Shown here: in pieces, positions 1 to 5,995 of the stretch
Layout: every line of letters begins with the position of its first letter
Position numbering within the stretch: the stretch's first letter is position 1
Position numbers and translations under genes: made by a program
Origin: Planctomycetota bacterium
Lineage (GTDB): Bacteria > Planctomycetota > Planctomycetia > Planctomycetales > Planctomycetaceae
Assembly (NCBI GenBank): GCA_024278285.1
Contig: JAJRTM010000688.1
Span: 1-5,995, forward strand
Length of the DNA stretch: 5,995 nt
Reading direction: 5' to 3'
Notes under the pieces: generated by a model
Told to the model about the DNA's origin: nothing
The model's database searches: none
Seen by the model: the letters and a program-made list of their open reading frames with translations, nothing else

Positions 1-1118
1 CCGGCTGCTTCCAATGCGGTTGGTCCGATATCGATCCCTGCAACAACTTGTTCAACAACTGTTCCCGGCTTCCACAGTTTCGGGCAGACACCAAGCAGCG
101 GCACGCGAATCGAGGCATCGTAAGCGGTTCGTTTATCAATCAGGCCATGTTCGCCCCATTGAAAACCGTTATCACCCATGTAAATGACCATTGTATTTTC
201 CGAAAGTCCGTTATCCTCAAGCCATTGACGAACCCGGGCAATCGAATCATCAACACTCAATAACGCTTCGCAGTAAAGACGATAATGTTCTTCGATGTTG
301 GTATCCTGGTGATAAGCAAAATCGACGCCGTGCCAACTGTTACGTTGGTTTTTTAACCACAGCGGCTTGTCTTTATAATTCTCCGGCGTGTTCGCCATCG
401 TTTTGGGCACGGGCATTTTTTTATCTTTGTAACGGCCGGCGTGCCGCGCAGCCGGGTGGAACATGCCATGCACTCCCTTGTGTGACAGATACATAAAGAA
501 CGGCTTGCCGCTATTTTTGACACTGCCATCAAGCCAGTTGATGGCGTAGTCGGTCAGTTCATCGGTGATGTATCCTTTTTGCGGAACCGATTTTCCATCC
601 ACATTCAGCGACCATTTTTTCAGATGCTTCGGCGGATAGTAATGCCCTTGTCCGCGAAACGAGACCCATTTATCAAACCCGGGTCGCGGTGCATCGGAAT
701 GTCCTCCCATGTGCCACTTGCCGAAATACGCCGTTTGATAACCAACCGTCTGAAGATACTGCGGGAAGAAAATGGTCCCTTCGGGAGTCAGCACGTTATT
801 ATCGACGACTCCATGATTGTGCATATATTGCCCGGTCAGAATTGAAGCCCGGCTTGGCGAACAAAGCGACGTGGTCACAATCGCATTCTTGAAATAAACC
901 CCTTGTTTCGCCATCGCATCCATCGCAGGCGTTTCGATCCACGGATGACCCAGAAAACTCATCACGTCGTAACGATGATCATCCGAAAGAATAAAGACCA
1001 CATTAAGCGGCTTTTCGGCTCCTTCAATTTTTTCCAGCTTCAAATCAGCCGCACAAACCGGCAGCACTCTCGTTAAGAGTGTAACGACCAGCAATAACGC
1101 AAGAGAAATATTTCGCAT
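1..1118 (-). CDS. Secreted sulfatase, type I formylglycine-dependent (3' end outside window)
   Basis: This gene hydrolyses a sulfate ester, probably on a carbohydrate, outside the cytoplasm. I translated 372 codons from the ATG at 1118-1116; the frame stays open to the left edge, so the C-terminus is missing (such enzymes are usually about 450-550 residues). An AGGAAG ribosome-binding site at 1124-1129 supports the start. Residues 1-24 form a signal peptide with hydrophobic core ISLALLLVVTLL and likely cleavage after CAA. Active-site motifs are intact: SDDHR with metal ligands D46/D47; CSPSRASILTG with Cys86, the residue converted to formylglycine, and R90; GKWH (K134, H136); SHKGVH (H213); MGDNG (D316, N317); and K329. 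The stretches CSPSR...GQYMHNHGVVDNN and HKGVH...F.PAARH resemble N-acetylglucosamine-6-sulfatase-like members, but substrate cannot be assigned from sequence alone. It lies downstream of the propeller/cytochrome gene on the same strand. Class assignment is very secure; specificity is inference. Confidence 0.95.
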   Translation of the reverse strand, partial: MRNISLALLLVVTLLTRVLPVCAADLKLEKIEGAEKPLNVVFILSDDHRYDVMSFLGHPWIETPAMDAMAKQGVYFKNAIVTTSLCSPSRASILTGQYMHNHGVVDNNVLTPEGTIFFPQYLQTVGYQTAYFGKWHMGGHSDAPRPGFDKWVSFRGQGHYYPPKHLKKWSLNVDGKSVPQKGYITDELTDYAINWLDGSVKNSGKPFFMYLSHKGVHGMFHPAARHAGRYKDKKMPVPKTMANTPENYKDKPLWLKNQRNSWHGVDFAYHQDTNIEEHYRLYCEALLSVDDSIARVRQWLEDNGLSENTMVIYMGDNGFQWGEHGLIDKRTAYDASIRVPLLGVCPKLWKPGTVVEQVVAGIDIGPTALEAA

Positions 1119-1123
1119 GTTTT

Positions 1124-1129
1124 CTTCCT
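1124..1129 (-). promoter_or_regulatory. Ribosome-binding site of the sulfatase gene
   Basis: AGGAAG on the minus strand lies five bases upstream of the ATG at 1118. It is a near-consensus Shine-Dalgarno sequence and fixes the sulfatase start, which is also where the signal peptide begins. Confidence 0.7.
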
Positions 1130-1155
1130 GTTGAAAATTCATGGGGCAAGGCTGA

Positions 1156-1171
1156 CCAAGCTCCAGCTTTG
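1156..1171. repeat. Imperfect palindrome in the gap between the two minus-strand genes
   Basis: CCAAGCT-CC-AGCTTTG forms 7-bp arms with one mismatch around a 2-nt centre. On the minus strand it reads AAAGCTGG...AGCCT, which resembles the second palindrome about 60 bp away at 1216-1233. It looks like a short dispersed repeat (REP-like) unit rather than a terminator. That class is inferred; genome copy number cannot be seen here. Confidence 0.4.
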
Positions 1172-1197
1172 TTCTTAAACTTCTGAATCCACCTGAC

Positions 1198-1225
1198 ATA
1201 ATAAGAGTAACGTAGGCTTGGTCAA
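1198..1225 (-). promoter_or_regulatory. Candidate sigma-70-type promoter for the sulfatase gene
   Basis: On the minus strand, TTGACC (1225-1220) matches the -35 consensus at 5 of 6 positions, and TATTAT (1203-1198) matches the -10 consensus at 5 of 6, with a 16-nt spacer. It would give a leader of roughly 70-75 nt before the sulfatase ATG. The -35 overlaps the TGA stop of the upstream gene and lies inside the palindrome at 1216-1233. The match is good, but planctomycete promoters are poorly characterised and no transcription start is known. Confidence 0.45.
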
Positions 1226-1233
1226 GACCCAGC
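1216..1233. repeat. Palindrome spanning the stop codon of the propeller gene
   Basis: GCTTGGTC-AA-GACCCAGC has 8-bp arms with one mismatch. The TGA stop of the 1027-residue protein (1224-1222) lies at its centre, so its last codons and the first non-coding bases form the two arms. On the plus strand it is followed by TTTTTT (1234-1239), which looks like an intrinsic terminator for antisense transcription; those Ts are coding bases (Lys codons) on the minus strand. It probably belongs to the same loose repeat class as 1156-1171. Confidence 0.45.
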
Positions 1234-4200
1234 TTTTTTGTTGGACGGTCTCTTTTCACTTCCGAGCAGGTACGCGACCAGATCGCGAAATTCTTGTGAA
1301 GTCATCGCTTTGGATAATCCATCGGGCATAATCGAAGTTTTTTGTGGGATCATTTCTTCGATCTCATCTATTTTGAAGGTGAGGATTTTTCCATTGGAAT
1401 CGTAAATCTGACGAATTTTTCCGTTATGTTTATGATAAATTCCTGACGCCACTTTTCCATCGGTGGTAACAATCATCAAAGGCATATAGCCGGGGTCTAC
1501 TTCCAGGCTTGGCTGAAGGATTGATTCGATGAGCCGCTTTCGCGATAAGGAAATCTTGCCGTTGACGCGAACAAGGCTGGGACCGATGGCGGTTCCTTTT
1601 CCGTCAATACGATGGCAACGAGCACATCCCGGTCCTTTAGAATGAAAGAAAACTCGTTCTCCTGCAACCGGGTCTGCCGGACCTTGAAGAAGTTCAAGCC
1701 AGTGTTGTAATTGTTTATCGTCCGGGCGATTGGAAATTTTACCCGGCGAAAGAATCTGATCGACCAGATCAGCGGTTGCCTGATCGGTTTTCGCCAGTTT
1801 TTGCAAAGTCGCTCGTTCCGCGTCGATCAATTGACTACCACGCAAGCTGCGCAGTGCTTCATCGCGGACCACCTTTTGCCTATCGCCAATCAAGTTGAAC
1901 AAGACTGCTCTTTCCTCTTGCCGAGAAACATCAAGCCCTGCAATCGCTTCCGCACGTACATTTTTGTTTCGTTGCAAATTGTTAGCAATCGCGATTAAAC
2001 GCTTTCTTGCTGGTGCGGTTTTAAGTTCTGCCAGCCTGTTAACGGCATCTGCTTGAACGCCAAGATCAGAATGTTCGAGTAATTTGTTGAGTGCTTCAAG
2101 ATTCAATAATTTGTGTCCCAGGGGAAGAAATCTCAAAATTTGCTGGACAACTTTTGGGGAAGCATCTGGTGCATTCAGTAACGGGGCGGCGTAACGATGC
2201 GAATCTGCCTTGCTGAGCCACCAGTCACCAGAAGCACCTTTTGTCCAGAATTTCATCACGCCATCGAGCTGCGCCAGGCAGGCAAGATACGCTTTGAACA
2301 ATTCAGGAGTCGTTGCTCCACGAGCCATCTGCCTGATGACACTCTGGCGAAACTGTTTGAGTTCATCTCGTCCGATCCATTGTAAAACAGCGAACCGAAC
2401 TTGCTCATCCTGATCTTTCAAAGAGGCCGCGATAACTTGATCCCGAGATTCGGGTGAAAGTTTTTGAGCGTGCTGACTGTCTCGCAGTAATAGTATGACT
2501 GCAAGACGAACTCCCGGAAATCCATCGTCAAGCAGTTCGATCAATCGTTTTGTTGTCACCGATTGCCCCAGTCCTTTTCGGGCAGCTTGCTGCATGAAGG
2601 GATCGGGACTGGTCAGTCTTTCCAGCAGTAGTGCTTCTGCTTGCGGGTCGGCTATTCGCCTTAATGCAGCAGCTTGCACCGCCTGCGAGCGATCTTTGCG
2701 AGCAATTTTCGCTAAATCAATTAGCGGTAACGGAATTGTTCGAGCCGCTTGTTCGCGAATGGCTTCATCGGAATCGTGCACCGCAATTTTACTCAGTGGT
2801 AATGTCATCGCATCGGCGGTGATTAAAGCAACAAGGGCAACCGAACGGGTACGTGGATCGTTATCACTTCGTAAAGCTTTCTGTAATGTGGCGATTCCTT
2901 TTTTTCCTTGAACCATTAATCGATGGGCAGCCCGTTCCCGTTTCATTCGATCTGAACTATGAATTGTATCAGACGCTGTTGGCGGTTTCGTTTTCGATTT
3001 AATATGCCAAACGCGCCCCTTGCCATGGAGTGGATAAGAGCGATCAGCCCAGTCGCCCACAAACAGCGAACCATCCGGAGCGATGGCAATACCAGCCGGG
3101 CGGAAGTCTTCGCCGCCCGCAATCATCGCCTGAGATTTTGTACGAAATGAGGCCCCTTCGGGAATTAAATGGTAGCGATCAATACGATGCTCTCCCCAGG
3201 TGGCAACAAGTAAATCCCCCCGGTATTCAGCAGGCAGTCCGTTCGATTCGTAAGCGATAATCCCGGTAGGAGATTCGCCGGTAGAAGAGGTCATCGGCAA
3301 TGTCCCCGGCACTTCGCCATCCACTGCGATGAAAGGTTCCAGAGTGTGTCTGCGATATCCATAATCGCCCCCTTCAACAATTGTCAAAAATCGACAGGGC
3401 GGCCGGTTGCCGGGGTCGTTGTCTCCCAGAAACATCCGACCGTAAGTATCGAAACAAAGATGAAACGGATTCCAGAAACCAGTCGCGAAATGCTTAATAT
3501 TGCTGCCATCCGGTTCGCAAGAAAAAATCCCCCCGGCTCCTTCATTCGCAGGAAGCTGGATCGCATCGGGAGGCAATGCGGGGTCGGCTGACGAATTTGA
3601 ACCGGAGATTTTATGAATCGCACCGGGACCACCAGTCAAAGTAGCCGGGGCGCCCATGTTCTCGCCAAAACTGAAGAATACATTCCCCGCAAAATCGAAC
3701 GCAAACCCCGAAAGGCCATTATGTGGATAATCAGATTCCGTTTCCAAAGTAGCAAGACGCTGTTGCCTGTCGGCTATGCCATCGTTATTGGTATCGCGAA
3801 GACGAAAAATAGAACGGCGTGTCGCAACATATACCCAGCCATTAAAAGGATGGGCAGCGACATTCATGGTGTAAGTCGTCCCCTCGAAAAATGTTTCGAT
3901 CCGATCTGCTTTTCCATCGCCGGTGGTATCTTCGAATAATCGGATGCGATCTTTTTCCGGTCCTTCGTAATCGTCCGGGCGAAAATGTGTTTGAGATTCA
4001 ACCACCAGCACCCGTCCCTGGGGATCAACCGTTAAACCGGTGACGGTTACAATGTCCGGCTCTGCGGCGAACAGTTCGACTGTCAATCGATCATCAAGCG
4101 ATTTCGGAATTTCTATCTGCTCGTGATCTTCAGCTTGCATCAGATGTGTCGAACATAGAACAAGCAGAGGAATGACCCAGCACGGCTGGTTTGTTCTGAT

Positions 4201-4305
4201 AGCCGTAACCGAAAACTGTTTTTCTAAAAGTTTGCGAACCGTTCGCAAACTTTTAACGTTAGTAATCCAGGTTGCAATCAATAATTTGAAGTAACGCATG
4301 CTCAT
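1222..4305 (-). CDS. Secreted PVC-type beta-propeller dehydrogenase with HEAT repeats and C-terminal haem domain
   Basis: This large extracytoplasmic protein (1027 residues) is probably a redox enzyme of unknown substrate. The order is: a hydrophobic segment at about 43-55 with likely cleavage after MQA (residue 58); a propeller at about 66-436 of the planctomycete 'putative membrane-bound dehydrogenase' type (TIGR02604-like), with aspartate-rich motifs DTTGDGKAD (126-134) and DTNNDGIAD (171-179), HNGLSG (195-200), EGGDYGYR and GRVWHIK (430-436); a helical HEAT-like stretch at about 447-870; and a Planctomycete haem-binding domain (TIGR02603-like) with CARCH (C894, C897, H898) and SIMPDGL, whose M993 is the probable distal haem ligand. 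All haem-domain landmarks are intact. The ATG at 4305 is followed two codons later by another (4299). No ATG lies between these and residue 56, so about 42 residues precede the signal core, which is unusually long. Only a weak purine run (AAAGAAA) precedes the start. The sulfatase gene follows 103 bp downstream. Family assignment is confident; reaction and electron acceptor are unknown. Confidence 0.93.
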   Translation of the reverse strand: MSMRYFKLLIATWITNVKSLRTVRKLLEKQFSVTAIRTNQPCWVIPLLVLCSTHLMQAEDHEQIEIPKSLDDRLTVELFAAEPDIVTVTGLTVDPQGRVLVVESQTHFRPDDYEGPEKDRIRLFEDTTGDGKADRIETFFEGTTYTMNVAAHPFNGWVYVATRRSIFRLRDTNNDGIADRQQRLATLETESDYPHNGLSGFAFDFAGNVFFSFGENMGAPATLTGGPGAIHKISGSNSSADPALPPDAIQLPANEGAGGIFSCEPDGSNIKHFATGFWNPFHLCFDTYGRMFLGDNDPGNRPPCRFLTIVEGGDYGYRRHTLEPFIAVDGEVPGTLPMTSSTGESPTGIIAYESNGLPAEYRGDLLVATWGEHRIDRYHLIPEGASFRTKSQAMIAGGEDFRPAGIAIAPDGSLFVGDWADRSYPLHGKGRVWHIKSKTKPPTASDTIHSSDRMKRERAAHRLMVQGKKGIATLQKALRSDNDPRTRSVALVALITADAMTLPLSKIAVHDSDEAIREQAARTIPLPLIDLAKIARKDRSQAVQAAALRRIADPQAEALLLERLTSPDPFMQQAARKGLGQSVTTKRLIELLDDGFPGVRLAVILLLRDSQHAQKLSPESRDQVIAASLKDQDEQVRFAVLQWIGRDELKQFRQSVIRQMARGATTPELFKAYLACLAQLDGVMKFWTKGASGDWWLSKADSHRYAAPLLNAPDASPKVVQQILRFLPLGHKLLNLEALNKLLEHSDLGVQADAVNRLAELKTAPARKRLIAIANNLQRNKNVRAEAIAGLDVSRQEERAVLFNLIGDRQKVVRDEALRSLRGSQLIDAERATLQKLAKTDQATADLVDQILSPGKISNRPDDKQLQHWLELLQGPADPVAGERVFFHSKGPGCARCHRIDGKGTAIGPSLVRVNGKISLSRKRLIESILQPSLEVDPGYMPLMIVTTDGKVASGIYHKHNGKIRQIYDSNGKILTFKIDEIEEMIPQKTSIMPDGLSKAMTSQEFRDLVAYLLGSEKRPSNKKAGS
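4225..4255. repeat. Perfect 15-bp inverted repeat within the 5' end of the propeller gene
   Basis: TAAAAGTTTGCGAAC (4225-4239) and its exact reverse complement (4241-4255) flank a single C at 4240. It covers codons 17-27 of the downstream-reading protein, about 50-80 nt after the start codon. The short centre and high symmetry resemble a protein-binding operator more than an RNA hairpin, though the mRNA could also fold here and affect early translation. I recognise no specific regulator for this sequence. Confidence 0.6.
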
Positions 4306-4344
4306 TTTCTTTACTAAGTGTTAACGATCACTCGAATAATAACT

Positions 4345-4373
4345 GTCATATTTCAAATTATTGTAAGCGGCAA
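4345..4373 (-). promoter_or_regulatory. Weak candidate promoter for the propeller gene
   Basis: On the minus strand, TTGCCG (4373-4368) is followed by a 17-nt spacer and TATGAC (4350-4345). Each box matches the sigma-70 consensus at 4 of 6 positions, and the -10 lies about 40 nt before the ATG at 4305. The -35 falls inside the left arm of the inverted repeat at 4363-4458, so if real, the repeat would supply part of the promoter. The match is modest. Confidence 0.25.
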
Positions 4374-4458
4374 GGCGCTAGCCGCTGGTCGTTGGTAAAC
4401 GGCAAGTATCCCATGTCAGGCAACACACAATACCGGCGGCTAACGCCTTGCCGCTTAC
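4363..4458. repeat. Long inverted-repeat element (26-bp arms, 44-bp loop)
   Basis: The left arm (4363-4388, beginning GTAAGCGGCAAGGCG) and the right arm (4433-4458, ending CGCCTTGCCGCTTAC) are reverse complements at 24 of 26 positions. The 44-bp loop contains GTAAACGGCAAG (4395-4406), an 11-of-12 match to the start of the left arm in the same orientation. The element encodes nothing and is richer in G and C than the AT-rich flanks, which suggests insertion. It resembles a REP/MITE-like dispersed element. No clear target-site duplication flanks it, so a recent transposon origin is not shown. Confidence 0.65.
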
Positions 4459-4602
4459 TCCGTTCACTATTGAGCATCAATAAGATGCGACAGTAATTGT
4501 TTGAACGATCCATAGTAGATGCCCGATTCTGATTTCGATACCATTTCGCAACAACAATGGTAAACTATCAACTCCCTTTTTTCCAATTGGGCTCAGAATA
4601 AT

Positions 4603-4607
4603 AAAGG
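4603..4607 (+). promoter_or_regulatory. Ribosome-binding site of kbl
   Basis: AAAGG ends eight bases before the ATG at 4616 and supports that start, which also gives a protein of the expected length and N-terminus. The 8-bp palindrome GCGATCGC (4607-4614) fills the space between this site and the start codon. Confidence 0.5.
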
Positions 4608-4615
4608 CGATCGCG

Positions 4616-5815
4616 ATGTACGGTTCATTTCAATCTCATTTACAGCAGCAGCTTGATGCGATCCGTGAGGCGGGATTGTATAAGGCGGAGCGGATTATTG
4701 AATCGCCACAGGATGCGCATATTAAGGTAGAAGTTCCTGGCGATTCCACTGATAAATCGGTTCTGAATTTGTGCGCCAATAATTACCTCGGATTGGCGGA
4801 ACATCCAGAAGTGATACAAGCGGCTCACGAAGGCTTGGAGCGTTGGGGTTACGGGCTTTCTTCGGTGCGATTTATTTGTGGCACGCAAACAATTCATAAA
4901 GAATTGGAAAAAGATCTGTCTGAGTTCCTCGGCAGTGAGGATACAATTCTCTATACTTCGTGCTTCGACGCAAACGGCGGCTTGTTCGAAACTTTATTGA
5001 CTGCCCAGGATGCGGTCATTTCAGATGAATTAAATCATGCCAGTATTATTGACGGTATCCGGCTGTGCAAAGCAAAACGCTTTCGATACCGCAACAACTG
5101 CATGGAAGACTTAGAGGCAAAATTGCAGGAGGCAGTATCAGCGCGTTATCGCCTGATCGCCACGGATGGCGTCTTTTCCATGGACGGCACAATCGCTAAC
5201 CTCCCCGGTATTTGCGAACTGGCGGAAAAATACGATGCCATGGTCATGGTCGACGATTCGCATTCGGTCGGCTTCATGGGAACCAAAGGGCGAGGCACGC
5301 ACGAGTATCATAGCGTCATCGATAAAATCGATATCCTCACCGGCACACTCGGCAAAGCACTTGGTGGGGCGAGTGGCGGTTACACTTCCGGCAAGAAGGA
5401 AATCATCGAACTGCTTCGGCAACGATCACGTCCCTATCTGTTTTCCAATTCGGTCGCTCCGCCCATTGTCGCTGCTTCGCTCAAAGCGATTCAACTGCTT
5501 AATGACTCAACAGAATTAAGGGACCGTCTGGAAGAAAATAGCCGATTTTTCCGGGAGCAAATCGAAAAGCTCGGCTTCGATGTCGTGCCGGGCGAACATC
5601 CGATTGTTCCGATCATGCTGGGGGATGCAGCGTTGGCATCGAGAGTGGCTGATGCACTTCTGGAAAAAGGAGTCTACGTGATCGGGTTCTCGTATCCCGT
5701 TGTTCCCCAGGGCAAAGCAACAATCCGCACGCAAATATCAGCGGCTCATTCACGAAAAGACCTCGAATTTGCGATTGAAAAGTTTGCAGCAGTGAAACAG
5801 GAACTCGGAATTTAG
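4616..5815 (+). CDS. kbl: Glycine C-acetyltransferase (2-amino-3-ketobutyrate CoA ligase)
   Basis: This cytosolic PLP enzyme interconverts 2-amino-3-ketobutyrate plus CoA with glycine plus acetyl-CoA, the second step of threonine breakdown after threonine dehydrogenase. Its 399 residues are close to the 398 of E. coli Kbl. It belongs to the alpha-oxoamine synthase family (fold type I): CANNYLGL (53-60), the [13 protein letters not shown] block (79-91), LNHASIIDG with H141 stacking on the cofactor, VDDSHSVGF with D213 contacting the pyridine nitrogen and H216, [14 protein letters not shown] with K247 as the Schiff-base lysine, and [10 protein letters not shown] with R371 as the probable substrate-carboxylate ligand. 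The relatives BioF, 5-aminolevulinate synthase and serine palmitoyltransferase share the fold, but the N-terminus ([12 protein letters not shown]) and C-terminus ([15 protein letters not shown]) are typical of Kbl. No threonine dehydrogenase gene lies in the window; 180 non-coding bases follow. All key residues are present, with no frameshift. Confidence 0.96.
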   Translation: MYGSFQSHLQQQLDAIREAGLYKAERIIESPQDAHIKVEVPGDSTDKSVLNLCANNYLGLAEHPEVIQAAHEGLERWGYGLSSVRFICGTQTIHKELEKDLSEFLGSEDTILYTSCFDANGGLFETLLTAQDAVISDELNHASIIDGIRLCKAKRFRYRNNCMEDLEAKLQEAVSARYRLIATDGVFSMDGTIANLPGICELAEKYDAMVMVDDSHSVGFMGTKGRGTHEYHSVIDKIDILTGTLGKALGGASGGYTSGKKEIIELLRQRSRPYLFSNSVAPPIVAASLKAIQLLNDSTELRDRLEENSRFFREQIEKLGFDVVPGEHPIVPIMLGDAALASRVADALLEKGVYVIGFSYPVVPQGKATIRTQISAAHSRKDLEFAIEKFAAVKQELGI

Positions 5816-5921
5816 TAGCAAAATTACTCTCGGCGAATCGCTCCACTTTGATTATGATGGGCTATTGAGTGATGTCTCAACTCGGCACCGTTGAAACCAA
5901 ACAGGAATAAAAAGCAACAGT

Positions 5922-5995
5922 AGGGTGCGTCGTGACGCACCAAATGAATCTGCGTATTACCAAATGAATCTGCGTATTAAAGGTGCGTCACGACG
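5922..5995. repeat. Palindromic repeat cluster downstream of kbl (cut by window edge)
   Basis: GGTGCGTC-GT-GACGCACC (5924-5941) is a perfect 8-bp palindrome with a 2-nt loop. A second copy in opposite orientation begins at 5982 and is cut at 5995; 5928-5941 and 5982-5995 are exact reverse complements over 14 bp. Between them lies a tandem duplication. The paired, opposed units resemble a BIME-type mosaic of REP-like sequences. It could stabilise or end the kbl transcript, but no U-run follows the first hairpin. The bases 5816-5921 between kbl and this cluster hold nothing I can identify. Confidence 0.6.
5940..5979. repeat. Exact 20-bp tandem duplication
   Basis: CCAAATGAATCTGCGTATTA occurs twice head to tail (5940-5959 and 5960-5979) with no difference. 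It fills the space between the two opposed palindromic units. Perfect identity suggests a recent slippage event, or possibly an assembly artefact. Confidence 0.85.

Larger units (their letters stand above)
4306..4615. other. Divergent intergenic region between the propeller gene and kbl
   Basis: These 310 bp separate two outward-facing genes and must hold both promoters. I see no credible coding sequence or RNA gene. The middle is occupied by the long inverted repeat at 4363-4458. On the kbl side, TTGAGC (4470-4475) with a 17-nt spacer to AGTAAT (4493-4498) is a poor promoter candidate at 4 of 6 matches in each box. The stretch 4500-4600 shows no clear regulatory motif apart from the kbl ribosome-binding site. 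Confidence 0.6.

Noticed and set aside
48..496. Plus-strand open frames near the left edge
   Set aside because: They are antisense to the sulfatase, whose active-site residues are intact in the minus-strand frame all the way to the edge.
1216..1239. Intrinsic terminator on the plus strand (hairpin followed by TTTTTT)
   Set aside because: No plus-strand gene lies upstream to be terminated, and the T-run is lysine codons of the minus-strand gene. It is mentioned only as a property of the repeat.
2495..2911. A 138-codon plus-strand open frame opposite the propeller gene
   Set aside because: It is antisense to the well-supported HEAT-like region, rich in Ser/Ala/Arg with no recognisable domain, and has no convincing ribosome-binding site. 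The other short frames overlapping the three real genes were rejected on the same grounds.
4147..4161. Lipoprotein signal (LLVLC) in the propeller protein
   Set aside because: The residue before Cys51 is Leu, whereas a lipobox needs Gly, Ala or Ser there. A signal peptidase I site after MQA fits better.
4233..4247. CGAAC/GTTCG within the palindrome as a LexA (SOS) box
   Set aside because: The Gram-positive-type LexA box has CGAAC and GTTCG separated by four bases; here only one base separates them, and the site is inside a coding region of a gene with no SOS link.
5865..5880. Hairpin TTGAG-N6-CTCAA as a kbl terminator
   Set aside because: The stem is only 5 bp, low in G and C, and is not followed by a T-run.
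5922..5995. Possible CRISPR array
   Set aside because: The 20-bp units are directly adjacent with no spacers, there are only two, and the flanking units are opposed palindromes. No cas gene is visible.

Overview
The window most likely comes from a planctomycete, or a close relative in the PVC superphylum. The main evidence is a 1027-residue secreted protein that joins a 'membrane-bound dehydrogenase' beta-propeller, a HEAT-like helical stretch and a C-terminal haem domain with a CxxCH motif. That architecture is characteristic of Planctomycetes. It sits beside a secreted formylglycine-dependent sulfatase, another family greatly expanded in that group. Base composition is roughly balanced, so I do not name a genus.

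Layout: positions 1-1118 (minus) hold the N-terminal 372 codons of a secreted sulfatase that runs off the left edge. After a 103-bp gap, positions 1222-4305 (minus) hold the propeller/HEAT/cytochrome protein. The two minus-strand genes are co-oriented and could be co-transcribed, but a good sigma-70-like promoter (TTGACC-16-TATTAT) lies in the gap, so the sulfatase probably also has its own transcript. A 310-bp divergent intergenic region (4306-4615) follows, dominated by a long inverted repeat. Positions 4616-5815 (plus) hold a complete glycine C-acetyltransferase (kbl). The right end (5922-5995) holds a palindromic repeat cluster with an internal 20-bp tandem duplication, cut by the window edge.

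Function: the minus-strand pair fits extracytoplasmic breakdown of a sulfated compound, with a sulfatase removing ester sulfate and a haem-containing propeller protein probably carrying out an oxidation. The substrate link is inferred only from adjacency. Kbl is a cytosolic PLP enzyme of threonine/glycine metabolism and probably only shares the divergent promoter region.

No new multi-gene system is visible. The unusual content is non-coding: each complete intergenic region, and the right end, carries a different palindromic element resembling a dispersed repeat. In addition, a perfect 15-bp inverted repeat with a 1-nt centre lies inside the 5' end of the propeller gene.
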